Assembly (NCBI GenBank): GCA_964458255.1
Contig: CAYWHY010000007.1
Span: 1 to 49,768, forward strand
DNA length: 49,768 nt
Reading direction: 5' to 3'
Source of the DNA: Suilimivivens sp964458255
GTDB lineage: Bacteria; Bacillota; Clostridia; Lachnospirales; Lachnospiraceae
Shown here: piece by piece, positions 1 to 7,857 of the stretch
How positions within the stretch are numbered: position 1 is the stretch's first letter
How the letters are laid out: each line of letters opens with the position of its first letter
Program-made: the position numbers and the translations under genes
The notes under the pieces: model-generated
Told to the model about the DNA's origin: nothing
What the model saw: only the letters and a program-made list of their open reading frames with translations
The model's database searches: none

Positions 1-733
1 CTCTGATACACTGACATGTGATAACCGGGCTTGTAGCCGGTTCAATGACACCGTCTTTAATTTCACCCCAGATTCTTAAAGGTTCTTTTTCACTCTTTTC
101 TTCTTCTCCGCCAATGTAAGGAATGATATTTTCAACCATTTCAGGCCAATCCTTAAAGGTCTTTCCTGCACCTGAAATTGCCTGATAAGTAGTTGCAACT
201 ACTTCGTAAGGTTCAAATTCTTTCCAGGCTGTCAAAACAGGTGCATAGCTCTGAATGGAGCAGTTCGGTTTTACTGCCACAAAACCTCTTGTAGTTCCTA
301 ATCTCTTCTTCTGGAAATCAATCACCTTCATATGTTCAGGGTTAATCTCCGGAACCACCATCGGAACGTCAGGTGTCCAGCGGTGTGCAGAATTATTGGA
401 AACAACAGGCGTTTCTGTTTTTGCATAATCCTCTTCAATCTTTTTGATTTCTTCTTTAGTCATATCTACAGCGCTGAAAACAAAATCCACTTCTGCCGCA
501 ACCTTTTCCACTTCATTGACGTTCATAACAACAATATTTTTTACTGCTTCAGGCATGGGCGTGGTCATTTTCCACCTTCCGCCTACTGCTTCTTCATAAG
601 TCTTTCCTGCCGAGCGGGGACTTGCCGCGATTGTCGTCACTTCAAACCAGGGATGATTTTCAAGCAGAGAAATAAATCTCTGACCAACCATACCGGTTCC
701 GCCTAAAATACCTACTTTTAATTTTTTATTCAT
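1..733 (-). CDS. asd: Aspartate-semialdehyde dehydrogenase, 3' end cut by the window
   Basis: NADPH-dependent conversion of aspartyl phosphate to aspartate semialdehyde, the branch point to Lys, Met and Thr, in the cytoplasm. The frame is open from an ATG at 733 to the window edge (244 codons, no stop). The N-terminus has the Rossmann motif GGTGMVGQRF (residues 11-20), and the catalytic cysteine lies in KPNCS (Cys158), followed by the AISGAG loop. The motif spacing resembles the longer Asd type seen in Clostridia and archaea. An AGGAGA ribosome site sits just upstream. It follows argH by 57 bp, where I see only a 4-bp hairpin (AGGC/GCCT), so it is probably read through from argH. The C-terminal third lies outside the window. 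Confidence 0.93.
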   Translation of the reverse strand, partial: MNKKLKVGILGGTGMVGQRFISLLENHPWFEVTTIAASPRSAGKTYEEAVGGRWKMTTPMPEAVKNIVVMNVNEVEKVAAEVDFVFSAVDMTKEEIKKIEEDYAKTETPVVSNNSAHRWTPDVPMVVPEINPEHMKVIDFQKKRLGTTRGFVAVKPNCSIQSYAPVLTAWKEFEPYEVVATTYQAISGAGKTFKDWPEMVENIIPYIGGEEEKSEKEPLRIWGEIKDGVIEPATSPVITCQCIR

Positions 734-790
734 TTTCTTATCTCCTCATTTTTACATATTTTAAGGCTGTTGCCTATTTGACTTATGTTT

Positions 791-2173
791 TTATTTAATA
801 TTTTCAATAAACTCTCTGTTAAATTTAATTACTTCTTCCATTACCTTCTGACCCGGTGCTCCTACAGTGAGTCGTTTTTCTACGCAGTTCTTTAGACTGA
901 TTGCATCATAAATATCTGCTTCAAAAACAGGACTGATTGCTTTCAACTCTTCTATTGTAAGTTCGTCAATTGATGAATTCTTCTCAATGCAGTACAAAAC
1001 AAGCCGGCCGATAATGCCATGTGCATCTCTGAAGGGAACTCCTTTGCTTACCAGATAATCTGCTGCGTCGGTTGCATTCGTGAAACCTCTCATTGCACTG
1101 TTTTCCATTATTGCATTATTAAAGCGCAGGGTTTTAAGCATACCGTCAAAAAGAACAAGACAGTTCTTTACTGTATCAATTGCATCAAATGTAACTTCCT
1201 TATCTTCCTGCATATCTTTATTGTATGCAAGTGGAATTCCTTTCATAGTAGTAAGAATAGACATAAGGGCACCATATACACGTCCCGTTTTTCCTCTTAC
1301 CAGCTCTGCAATATCGGGATTTTTCTTCTGAGGCATAATACTGCTTCCCGTTGAAAAAGCATCATCTATCTCCACAAAACGATACTCATTTGAATTCCAA
1401 ATAATAATTTCTTCCGAAAATCTGCTCAGATGCATCATAACAGTGGAAAGAGCAGAAAGGAATTCAATGACATAGTCTCTGTCTGCAACGGAATCCATGC
1501 TGTTTAAGGTAGGACCTTCAAATCCAAGTAAAGATGCCGTATACGCTCTGTCCAATGGATAAGTCGTTCCTGCAAACGCTCCGGAACCCAAAGGGCAGTA
1601 ATTCATTCTTTTATAAATATCCTGCATTCTAAGCAGATCACGCTTAAACATTTCAAAATAAGCACCCATGTGATGAGCCAGCGTGGTCGGCTGAGCTTTC
1701 TGCAAATGGGTAAATCCCGGCATATAGGTATGGGTATTCTTTTCCATAATGGAAAGCAGTGTTTCCAACAGCTCTTTTAAATGCTCTGAAACCTGTAATA
1801 TCTCTCCTCTTACATAAAGCTTCATATCAAGTGCGACCTGATCGTTACGGCTTCGCCCCGTATGCAGCTTCTTTCCCGCCTCTCCGATGCGGTCAATCAG
1901 GTTTGCTTCCACAAAGCTGTGAATATCTTCATATTCATGCGTAATAACAAGTTTTCCTTCTTCCACGTCGTTTCTGATACCGGTAAGTCCTTTGACAATG
2001 GAATCTTTTTCTTCGCCGGTAAGTATGCCCTGTTTCTCTAACATAACCACATGGGCAATACTTCCTTCTATATCCTGGGCAAACAGTCTTTTATCATAAG
2101 AAATGGATGCATTAAAATCATACACCAGCTTGTCCGTCTCTTTCGTAAAACGACCACCCCACAATTGTGCCAT
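791..2173 (-). CDS. argH: Argininosuccinate lyase
   Basis: Last step of arginine synthesis: splits argininosuccinate into arginine and fumarate in the cytoplasm. It has 460 residues, the usual family length. The fumarase/ASL signature GSSIMPQKKNPD is at residues 276-287 with the catalytic serine (Ser277). HTGRSRNDQV is at about 104-113 and FTHLQKAQ around His156. The open frame runs upstream to 2236, but I place the start at 2173 (MAQLWGGRF). That ATG has a GGAGGG site about 9 bases upstream, and a TTGAAA-17-TAACAT promoter at 2208-2236 would start transcription inside the longer version. It diverges from the ABC importer and precedes asd. No argG or argF is in the window. Confidence 0.96.
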   Translation of the reverse strand: MAQLWGGRFTKETDKLVYDFNASISYDKRLFAQDIEGSIAHVVMLEKQGILTGEEKDSIVKGLTGIRNDVEEGKLVITHEYEDIHSFVEANLIDRIGEAGKKLHTGRSRNDQVALDMKLYVRGEILQVSEHLKELLETLLSIMEKNTHTYMPGFTHLQKAQPTTLAHHMGAYFEMFKRDLLRMQDIYKRMNYCPLGSGAFAGTTYPLDRAYTASLLGFEGPTLNSMDSVADRDYVIEFLSALSTVMMHLSRFSEEIIIWNSNEYRFVEIDDAFSTGSSIMPQKKNPDIAELVRGKTGRVYGALMSILTTMKGIPLAYNKDMQEDKEVTFDAIDTVKNCLVLFDGMLKTLRFNNAIMENSAMRGFTNATDAADYLVSKGVPFRDAHGIIGRLVLYCIEKNSSIDELTIEELKAISPVFEADIYDAISLKNCVEKRLTVGAPGQKVMEEVIKFNREFIENIK

Positions 2174-2207
2174 GGCATTATCCCTCCAATTATTAAATCT
2201 GAATTTG

Positions 2208-2236
2208 ATGTTACCATATTTTTTCCCCGTTTTCAA
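2208..2236 (-). promoter_or_regulatory. Predicted sigma-A promoter of argH
   Basis: On the minus strand a TTGAAA -35 box (2231-2236) is followed by a 17-base spacer and a TAACAT -10 box (2208-2213). Transcription would begin near 2201, giving a leader of about 28 bases that contains the GGAGGG ribosome site. No arginine-repressor box was recognised with confidence. Confidence 0.55.
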
Positions 2237-2311
2237 TCATTTTTCAACGCATATTTACACATAAATCAGTTTTTCTCATAAACTATATTATACAAATCAA
2301 AGGAGCAATAT

Positions 2312-3085
2312 ATGAATCAACCTATTTTACAATGTCAAAATGTATGCTTCTCTTATCATAACTTAACCGGTGAAACCTCTGCCTTAACCAATATATCTTT
2401 TCAAGTGAAACGTGGAGAATTTGTATCTGTTGTGGGACCGAGCGGCTGCGGGAAATCAACTCTTCTTTCTTTGATTGCAGGTTTAAATACACCGGAATCC
2501 GGAAAAATCCTGATAGATAAACCGGAAAGAACAAAAATCGGATACATGCTCCAGCAGGATCATCTATTTGAATGGCGTACTATATTTAAGAATGTGCTTC
2601 TCGGACCGGAAATTAGCAAGACATTATCAGTCGAAAAAGAAGAGCTGGCTTTAAAGCTTTTAAACGATTACGGGCTCTACCGCTTTAAGGATAAAAAACC
2701 CGGAGAATTATCGGGCGGTATGAAACAACGTGCAGCCTTAATCCGCACCATGGTAATGGAGCCGGAATTATTACTGCTTGATGAACCCTTTAGTGCTCTT
2801 GATTACCAAAGCAGACTTATGGTTTCAGCAGATATCGGTCGCATAATTAAGGAAGCCGGAATTACCGCCATCTTAGTTACTCATGATTTATCAGAAGCGA
2901 TTTCTCTTTCTGACAGGATTTTAGTTCTCTCCAAAAGACCTGCTACCATAAAAAAAGAGCTCCCTATTTTTCTCACACTTTCGAATGATTCTCTGCTTGC
3001 CGCAAGGAACGCCCCTGAATTTCAAAATTATTTTTCAATATTATGGAAGGAGATTTCAAATGAATATAGCACCGGCAACCATTAA
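2312..3085 (+). CDS. ABC transporter ATP-binding protein, NitT/TauT (SsuB/TauB) family
   Basis: Cytoplasmic ATPase subunit of an importer of the nitrate/sulfonate/taurine/thiamine-precursor class. The 257 residues carry Walker A GPSGCGKST (42-50), Q-loop QQ at 81-82, signature LSGGM (133-137), Walker B LLLLDEP (153-159) and the H-loop His191. An AAGGAG site sits just before the ATG. Its last 26 bp overlap the permease start, so the two are coupled. A weak TTTACA/CATAAA pair at 2254-2282 could be the promoter. No substrate-binding protein is adjacent on either side, so the substrate cannot be assigned. Thiamine precursors, sulfonates and aliphatic amines are all possible for the family. Confidence 0.92.
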   Translation: MNQPILQCQNVCFSYHNLTGETSALTNISFQVKRGEFVSVVGPSGCGKSTLLSLIAGLNTPESGKILIDKPERTKIGYMLQQDHLFEWRTIFKNVLLGPEISKTLSVEKEELALKLLNDYGLYRFKDKKPGELSGGMKQRAALIRTMVMEPELLLLDEPFSALDYQSRLMVSADIGRIIKEAGITAILVTHDLSEAISLSDRILVLSKRPATIKKELPIFLTLSNDSLLAARNAPEFQNYFSILWKEISNEYSTGNH

Positions 3086-3881
3086 TCCCACCGTTTCAGA
3101 TGAACAAACTTTATATGTGAAACGGCACAAAAGACACCACTGTTTTGTATTTTGCATGCGTTTTTTCATCCTTTTCCTATTTCTCTTCTTATGGGAAACA
3201 GCTGCCCGGATGCAGTGGATAGACACTTTTTTCTTCAGTAGCCCAAGCCTTGTGGCAACTCATTTCATTTCTATGCTTTATGACGGTTCCTTTTTTGTAC
3301 ACACAGGTATTACACTGTTTGAAACACTGATAAGCTTCGTTCTAATTACCGTAATCAGTCTTCTGATTGCCGTTTTCTTATGGTATTCCAAAACTTTATC
3401 GGAAATCATGGAACCTTATTTGGTTGTTCTAAACAGCCTACCCAAGTCTGCCCTTGCCCCTTTATTTATTGTATGGCTCGGCACCGGAACCGACACTATT
3501 ATTGTGGCAGGTATTTCCGTGGCACTTTTTGGCTCCATTATCAACTTATATACAGGCTTCAAACAGGTAGATCAGGAAAAATTAAAGTTGATTGCTACTT
3601 TAGGAGGCAACCGTTTTACCACTTTAAAAAAAGTCGTTTTTCCCTCTTCCATTCCTATGATTTTAAGTAATATGAAGGTCAATATCGGCTTATCGTTAGT
3701 AGGCGTGATTATCGGTGAGTTCTTAGCTGCCCGTCGTGGTCTCGGTTACCTGATTATCTACGGTTCACAGGTATTTCAGCTCAATATGGTCATTACTTCC
3801 ATTCTTATTTTATGTTTCATTGCTATGGGACTATATCAATGTCTGCAATGGGTAGAGCATTGGTATTTGAAGCATAAATAA
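3060..3881 (+). CDS. ABC transporter permease, NitT/TauT (SsuC/TauC) family
   Basis: Inner-membrane channel subunit of 273 residues pairing with the ATPase just upstream. The sequence opens with a basic stretch, then a first membrane segment (FFILFLFLFLW) and WETAAR. It has the binding-protein-dependent transport fold, with the EAA-like loop near VDQEKLKLIATLGGNRF contacting the ATPase. The open frame extends upstream to 2985, but the ATG at 3060 has a GGAAGGAG site at the right distance, and the extra residues would overlap the ATPase gene heavily. It ends at 3881, where the stop codon runs into the U-tract of the terminator of the convergent tRNA gene. Confidence 0.9.
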   Translation: MNIAPATINPTVSDEQTLYVKRHKRHHCFVFCMRFFILFLFLFLWETAARMQWIDTFFFSSPSLVATHFISMLYDGSFFVHTGITLFETLISFVLITVISLLIAVFLWYSKTLSEIMEPYLVVLNSLPKSALAPLFIVWLGTGTDTIIVAGISVALFGSIINLYTGFKQVDQEKLKLIATLGGNRFTTLKKVVFPSSIPMILSNMKVNIGLSLVGVIIGEFLAARRGLGYLIIYGSQVFQLNMVITSILILCFIAMGLYQCLQWVEHWYLKHK

Positions 3882-3914
3882 AAAAGATATCGCACTTATT
3901 CTGTGCGATATCTT
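3881..3914 (-). terminator. Intrinsic terminator of the tRNA-Thr gene
   Basis: A perfect 12-bp stem pairs 3884-3895 with 3903-3914 around a 7-base loop. Read on the minus strand it is followed by a run of T, as expected for the end of the tRNA transcript. The T-run lies over the last codons of the permease gene. On the plus strand there is no T-run, but the stem may still help stop the importer transcript. Confidence 0.8.
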
Positions 3915-3925
3915 CCGTCTGATAA

Positions 3926-3998
3926 AGCTGGAAAAGGGACTCGAACCCTCGACCTACTGATTACGAATCAGTTGCGCTACCAACTGCGCTATTCCAGC
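3926..3998 (-). tRNA. tRNA-Thr (anticodon CGT)
   Basis: A 73-nt cloverleaf. The acceptor stem is GCTGGAA/TTCCAGC, the D-arm is AGTTGGTA closed by GCGC/GCGC, and the anticodon stem ACTGA/TCAGT holds loop TTCGTAA. The T-arm is GAGGG/CCCTT with TTCGAGT. The anticodon is CGT (complement of 3963-3965), reading ACG threonine codons. The discriminator base is T and no CCA is encoded. It has its own promoter (4016-4044) and terminator (3881-3914), so it is a single-gene unit. Confidence 0.96.
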
Positions 3999-4015
3999 CT
4001 GTTGCAACAAGACAT

Positions 4016-4044
4016 ATTATACCTTCTGCAACTGTTTTTGGCAA
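4016..4044 (-). promoter_or_regulatory. Predicted strong promoter of tRNA-Thr
   Basis: On the minus strand TTGCCA (4039-4044), a 17-base spacer and a consensus TATAAT (4016-4021). The start would fall near 4009, about 11 bases before the mature tRNA. It lies in the 55-bp gap after the large permease gene ending at 4054. Confidence 0.7.
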
Positions 4045-4053
4045 GTATTTTGT

Positions 4054-6339
4054 TTATTCTTTATACATGGTATCTTCCATCACAAAATTTGGTACTTCAC
4101 CTACCGCAAATTTGTAATAACCGATACCATCACTTTGTGCAGAAACCCTGCTTTCCGGTTTAAAATACACAATCGCCGTATAATTCTCATCACATTCCTT
4201 CTCCATATGCCAGGAAGGAGATAACATTCCATCAGGGTATAAACTTTCCGAAAGAGCCTGTATTTCTTTATCATCTTCATATGTAAAATATGTCTTAAAC
4301 TCTTCCTCTTCCATATTCATTACTGAAGGATATGTGCTTGCGTATGTAGTTTCTACCATTACAGCTTCAGTTCCGTACTCCGTTTCTGCTCCTTCAAGCA
4401 TTCTTTGTTCTCTTGCCGCCTCCACTAAGTCTAAATTAACATTGACAATCTGAATTCTTTCAATGTCATCGCTGTTTAAATATGTATCCATGTAATACCC
4501 CTTTTCTCGTAAGTAAGAGACGCATTTTTCATAAAACGGATAAATTTCCATGCCAACCTGTCTGGTAGATGTATAATTGCTGTGTTGCTCTTCTATTGAA
4601 ACAACAAGACTTCCGGTGGGGATGCTTTCGCGATGTCTTACAAAACTGCTGTTCAAAATATCTTCTTTATATAAAGCAAGCAGTTCCTTTGTTTCCTCTC
4701 TTTTTAACATGGTCTTATATAATCCCACTCCATAAAAAACCGAGATTTTTTTGTTTTCATCTGCAATCACCTTATCAACAATATCAGATGCTCCTATATA
4801 GCTTCCGCTGATATACTCTTCCGACGATTCAATCCTATCAATTAATTCCTGTGTTTCAGCATCCGATAAATCAATCAATATATCACGGTACACCTTGCTC
4901 TTATTTGCCATGCGGTAAGTCAATTGCACCGTATACCATTCCCGCTCTTCATCCGCATACATCTCATCAAAATTATCGTAGCTGTTCACTGCATCCATGG
5001 ATAATTTCATCAGCTTGTTCACAGCACCCACATCAAAAAAATACATATATTTATCAACATATTCGGCTCTCGATAAATAATTCATATCTTCATCAAAATA
5101 GTCTCCGGTATAATAGCAGCTGCCGACTATAGGTGTTGCAATTGCCACGCTCTCCACTTTTTCCACATCCGGAATGTAACTGTCATAGCCAAACACATCA
5201 TAACGGAACACCGAAAAAAACAGTATGACAGCTATTGACGAAACAAGAATATGACGTTTTTTATGCAAAATTCCCTTGATATCAAATTCATATATTACCT
5301 GCATCAGACAACAGGTAAACAGCAGTGCCACTGCCATCACAAAGAACACGATGCCACTGTTATTCCGTCCATATAAGGGTTCATACCCTACAATTTCACT
5401 CGTCAAAACACCTGCCATCAATGAAACCGGTACCGCAACAAGGACCTTAAGCCATGGCTTCATCCATGAAAAAGCAATTGCTTTGCCGGCCACTTCTGCC
5501 TGACGTTTCAAATAACAGATATAGGAAAGTACCCATGCAGCTGCTGCAAATAAAAGCAAATATAGTACCGTAAGCCATATATTTCCCACTCCACGATTAT
5601 ACACATCATTCCGATACTCAAAGAAAATCGTAAATGGCGATAATAATGGTGATGTGCCAAAATCGCGATAGGAATAAAATTTAAAGAACAAACTCATATA
5701 TCCCATGATAATCACCCGGACACCCAGCTCATATAAAAACAACACCGCCACCGCGCAAAAAGTAATAATCACATTACCTGTAAGCATGACTGCCAAAATT
5801 ACAAGATGATAAACACCAAGATACAGACAAAGTTGTAATCCGAATGCCTTCCATACACTCATTAAAATCTCTCCGTTTAATGCGCCATTACTTGCTGCAA
5901 TAAAGAGACTGATAACGATTCCTGACAGATAAGAAACAGCAAACATTAAGATACCGTTAAGCCATATAACAAGGAACCGCTTCTTTCTTTTTACCGGCAT
6001 TCCCATATAAAAATCTATTTTTCTTTTATGATAGAGATAGGAAAATCCCTGTATGCCGGCAAGAATTGCAAAGGCAGCCACAAAGAACCACATATCATCC
6101 GACTTAACACCAATCAATGCTTCAGTCATTGCAAACAGCTTATTTTGTAGCATTTGTTTTCCTAATGTTTCTCCATATATTTCAATTAAAAAATCAGCCT
6201 CATTTTTAGTCTGACTAAGTGCCATTGTAACAGCAGACGGTAAAATAACCACAAACCCGAATATCGCGACAATCCATAACCAGATTCTTCGTTTATTATT
6301 TTCTTTTAAACTAGCCAAGAATGAGTTTTTTGATGTCAT
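4054..6339 (-). CDS. Large ABC-type permease with extracytoplasmic domain (DUF6449-like)
   Basis: Membrane subunit of 761 residues partnering the ATPase upstream. The first half holds about ten hydrophobic segments, starting with IWLWIVAIFGFVVILPSAV. After the last one (near HILVSSIAVILFFSVF) the final ~370 residues are soluble and acidic, presumably outside the membrane. This layout resembles ABC-2-like permeases found next to YtrA-type regulators in Lachnospiraceae; the domain name is from memory. The start is at 6339, where a GGAGGTG site precedes ATG. The longer GTG form to 6360 would bury that site. It overlaps the ATPase gene by 29 bp. No terminator is visible before the tRNA promoter. 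Substrate unknown. Confidence 0.8.
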   Translation of the reverse strand: MTSKNSFLASLKENNKRRIWLWIVAIFGFVVILPSAVTMALSQTKNEADFLIEIYGETLGKQMLQNKLFAMTEALIGVKSDDMWFFVAAFAILAGIQGFSYLYHKRKIDFYMGMPVKRKKRFLVIWLNGILMFAVSYLSGIVISLFIAASNGALNGEILMSVWKAFGLQLCLYLGVYHLVILAVMLTGNVIITFCAVAVLFLYELGVRVIIMGYMSLFFKFYSYRDFGTSPLLSPFTIFFEYRNDVYNRGVGNIWLTVLYLLLFAAAAWVLSYICYLKRQAEVAGKAIAFSWMKPWLKVLVAVPVSLMAGVLTSEIVGYEPLYGRNNSGIVFFVMAVALLFTCCLMQVIYEFDIKGILHKKRHILVSSIAVILFFSVFRYDVFGYDSYIPDVEKVESVAIATPIVGSCYYTGDYFDEDMNYLSRAEYVDKYMYFFDVGAVNKLMKLSMDAVNSYDNFDEMYADEEREWYTVQLTYRMANKSKVYRDILIDLSDAETQELIDRIESSEEYISGSYIGASDIVDKVIADENKKISVFYGVGLYKTMLKREETKELLALYKEDILNSSFVRHRESIPTGSLVVSIEEQHSNYTSTRQVGMEIYPFYEKCVSYLREKGYYMDTYLNSDDIERIQIVNVNLDLVEAAREQRMLEGAETEYGTEAVMVETTYASTYPSVMNMEEEEFKTYFTYEDDKEIQALSESLYPDGMLSPSWHMEKECDENYTAIVYFKPESRVSAQSDGIGYYKFAVGEVPNFVMEDTMYKE

Positions 6340-7216
6340 ATCCGACCACCTCCGTTTCACTGATAAAGATTTCCTCTAAAGAAAGAGGTAATGCTTCAAA
6401 AAATACCGTATTTACCGTAGCAAAAATAGCAAGGATTTCTGCTTTATTTCCACGCACCGTAAGGGTATTTAATGAGCCTCTCTTTTCATTCTTCATAATA
6501 TCAAGCGCCGAAATTGCCTTTTCTTCGTCTTCGTTTGTCGAAAATACACACTGTATCTTCTGGATATTACACTTCATGTCCTCCAAATCCTTAGAAAGTA
6601 ACACGCCTCCCTTATGAAGCAGCCCTACATGGTCACAGATATCCTCAAGTTCCCTTAAGTTATGGGAGGCAATAATGGGTGTTAAGCCTCTTTTCTCCAT
6701 TTCACTTGCAAAAATACTCTTAACACCTTGTCTCATAACAGGGTCAAGTCCGTCAAAAGTTTCATCACAGAGCAGGTATTTGGCGCCGCTGCAGACACCG
6801 CAGATTAAGGCAAGCTGCTTCTTCATTCCTTTCGAATAAGTATTGATTTTGCGCTTTTTGTCCAGCCCGAAATTAATTAAATAATTATAATAATCGTCTA
6901 AGGCGAATTCCGGATATATGGTGCTTAAATATTTCTGCATATCGATTGCATTACTGTTTGCAAAAAAATATGGTTCATCTGCGATAAAATACATTTTTCT
7001 TTTAGCTTCCATATTGTCAAAAACAGGTAATCCGTCTATGACTATCTCTCCTTCATCAGGCTCTAACACACCTGCCACCATACGAAGCACTGTACTTTTT
7101 CCGGCACCGTTTGTGCCAATCAGCCCAAACACGGCATTCTCCTTTATAGAAACACTGACATTATCAACCGCTTTACTTTCATCAAATCCTTTACTTACAC
7201 TTCTTATCTCAATCAT
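6311..7216 (-). CDS. ABC transporter ATP-binding protein (YtrB-like)
   Basis: ATPase of 301 residues for the permease encoded just downstream. Walker A is GTNGAGKST (34-42), Walker B ends in LLCDE (148-152), and the signature reads YSKGMKKQ (127-134), an atypical but common form in this exporter-like class. The C-terminal third is the extra region typical of ABC-2 ATPases. The start at 7216 has GGAGGAG upstream and forms an ATGA overlap with the gntR stop. A longer frame to 7288 lies inside gntR and is not used. Context with a GntR regulator suggests inducible export or sensing of an envelope-active compound; that is inference. Confidence 0.9.
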   Translation of the reverse strand: MIEIRSVSKGFDESKAVDNVSVSIKENAVFGLIGTNGAGKSTVLRMVAGVLEPDEGEIVIDGLPVFDNMEAKRKMYFIADEPYFFANSNAIDMQKYLSTIYPEFALDDYYNYLINFGLDKKRKINTYSKGMKKQLALICGVCSGAKYLLCDETFDGLDPVMRQGVKSIFASEMEKRGLTPIIASHNLRELEDICDHVGLLHKGGVLLSKDLEDMKCNIQKIQCVFSTNEDEEKAISALDIMKNEKRGSLNTLTVRGNKAEILAIFATVNTVFFEALPLSLEEIFISETEVVGYDIKKLILG

Positions 7217-7575
7217 AGGCTCCTCCATTCCAAAACATGATTTGCAATTTCTTCTTTCGTCATGCCTATTTCCGCCGCCATTTCGCAAATTTCTTTCAGT
7301 TTCAAAAGAATTTCTTCTTTATATGCCGGCAATAATTTCGTTGCATTAGCCGCAAAATTCCCTTTTCCTTTCAACGTATATATATATCCCTGCCGTTCCA
7401 GTTCCGCATAGGCACGCTGTATGGTGTTAGGATTGATGGACAGCTCAACTGCAAGATTACGGACAGAAGGTATTTTTTCATCTGATTTTATCACACCTCG
7501 CAGGATAAGAATTTTAAAACGTTCTACCACCTGTTCATAGATAGGCCGTGCATCCTTAAAATCTATAGGTACCAT
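7213..7575 (-). CDS. GntR-family transcriptional regulator (YtrA subfamily)
   Basis: DNA-binding regulator of 120 residues: a winged helix (about 10-75, with PIYEQVVERF, IPSVRNLAVELSINPNTIQRAYAELERQGYI split over the recognition helix) and only a short C-terminal tail. That small tail is the hallmark of the YtrA subgroup, which usually controls adjacent ABC transporters. The ATG at 7575 is preferred because AAGGAAGG lies 5 bases upstream. The GTG at 7581 would overlap that site. First gene of a three-gene operon with a palindromic operator overlapping its transcription start (7631-7653), so negative autoregulation is likely. Confidence 0.9.
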   Translation of the reverse strand: MVPIDFKDARPIYEQVVERFKILILRGVIKSDEKIPSVRNLAVELSINPNTIQRAYAELERQGYIYTLKGKGNFAANATKLLPAYKEEILLKLKEICEMAAEIGMTKEEIANHVLEWRSL

Positions 7576-7630
7576 ATACACCTTCCTTTCTTACCTGTTC
7601 CGTGCCCTGCACTATTTCATGCGAGCACAT

Positions 7631-7653
7631 GTGTACTAACGCAATTAATACAC
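7631..7653. promoter_or_regulatory. Candidate GntR operator, 23-bp inverted repeat
   Basis: Half-sites GTGTACTAA and TTAATACAC are separated by five bases and differ from perfect symmetry at one position per arm. The repeat lies two bases downstream of the -10 box of the gntR promoter and covers the predicted start of transcription. A bound repressor would block initiation there. Confidence 0.65.
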
Positions 7654-7655
7654 TC

Positions 7656-7684
7656 ATGATAACAAAGGCTATATCCTCTGTCAA
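7656..7684 (-). promoter_or_regulatory. Predicted promoter of the gntR-ABC operon
   Basis: On the minus strand a consensus TTGACA (7679-7684), a 17-base spacer and TATCAT (7656-7661). The start is expected near 7649, inside the palindrome. The leader to the gntR ATG is about 75 bases. Confidence 0.7.
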
Positions 7685-7796
7685 TTCTTCTTGCTATTCT
7701 TAAGTCTATCTTAAGGTGTTCTTAAGGTTCCCTGATTTCATCAGCATTGTTACTGCCAGAAGCATAGTTAAATGACGATAGGAACGGAACATTTCT

Positions 7797-7844
7797 GCAA
7801 AAAAACAGCAGTCACATATTACCAGAAACATGTGACCGCTGTTT
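7797..7844 (-). terminator. Terminator of gpmI
   Basis: Minus-strand hairpin pairing 7830-7844 with 7803-7817 (one A/C mismatch, 12-base loop), followed by a run of seven T. It begins 14 bases past the gpmI stop codon. Confidence 0.8.
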
Positions 7845-7857
7845 TATATTTTTTACA

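Noticed and set aside
332..706. Plus-strand frame of 124 codons
   Set aside because: Antisense shadow of asd, without a ribosome site or recognisable protein.
2174..2236. Longer N-terminus of ArgH
   Set aside because: The predicted -10/-35 boxes lie within it, and the ATG at 2173 has the better ribosome site and matches the family start.
3903..4163. Plus-strand frame of 86 codons reading GTRTLDLLITNQLRYQLR
   Set aside because: It is a translation of the antisense of the tRNA-Thr gene, a known source of false proteins in databases.
7217..7288. Longer N-terminus of the ATPase encoded at 6311-7216
   Set aside because: It lies within gntR, and the ATG at 7216 has GGAGGAG and an ATGA junction.
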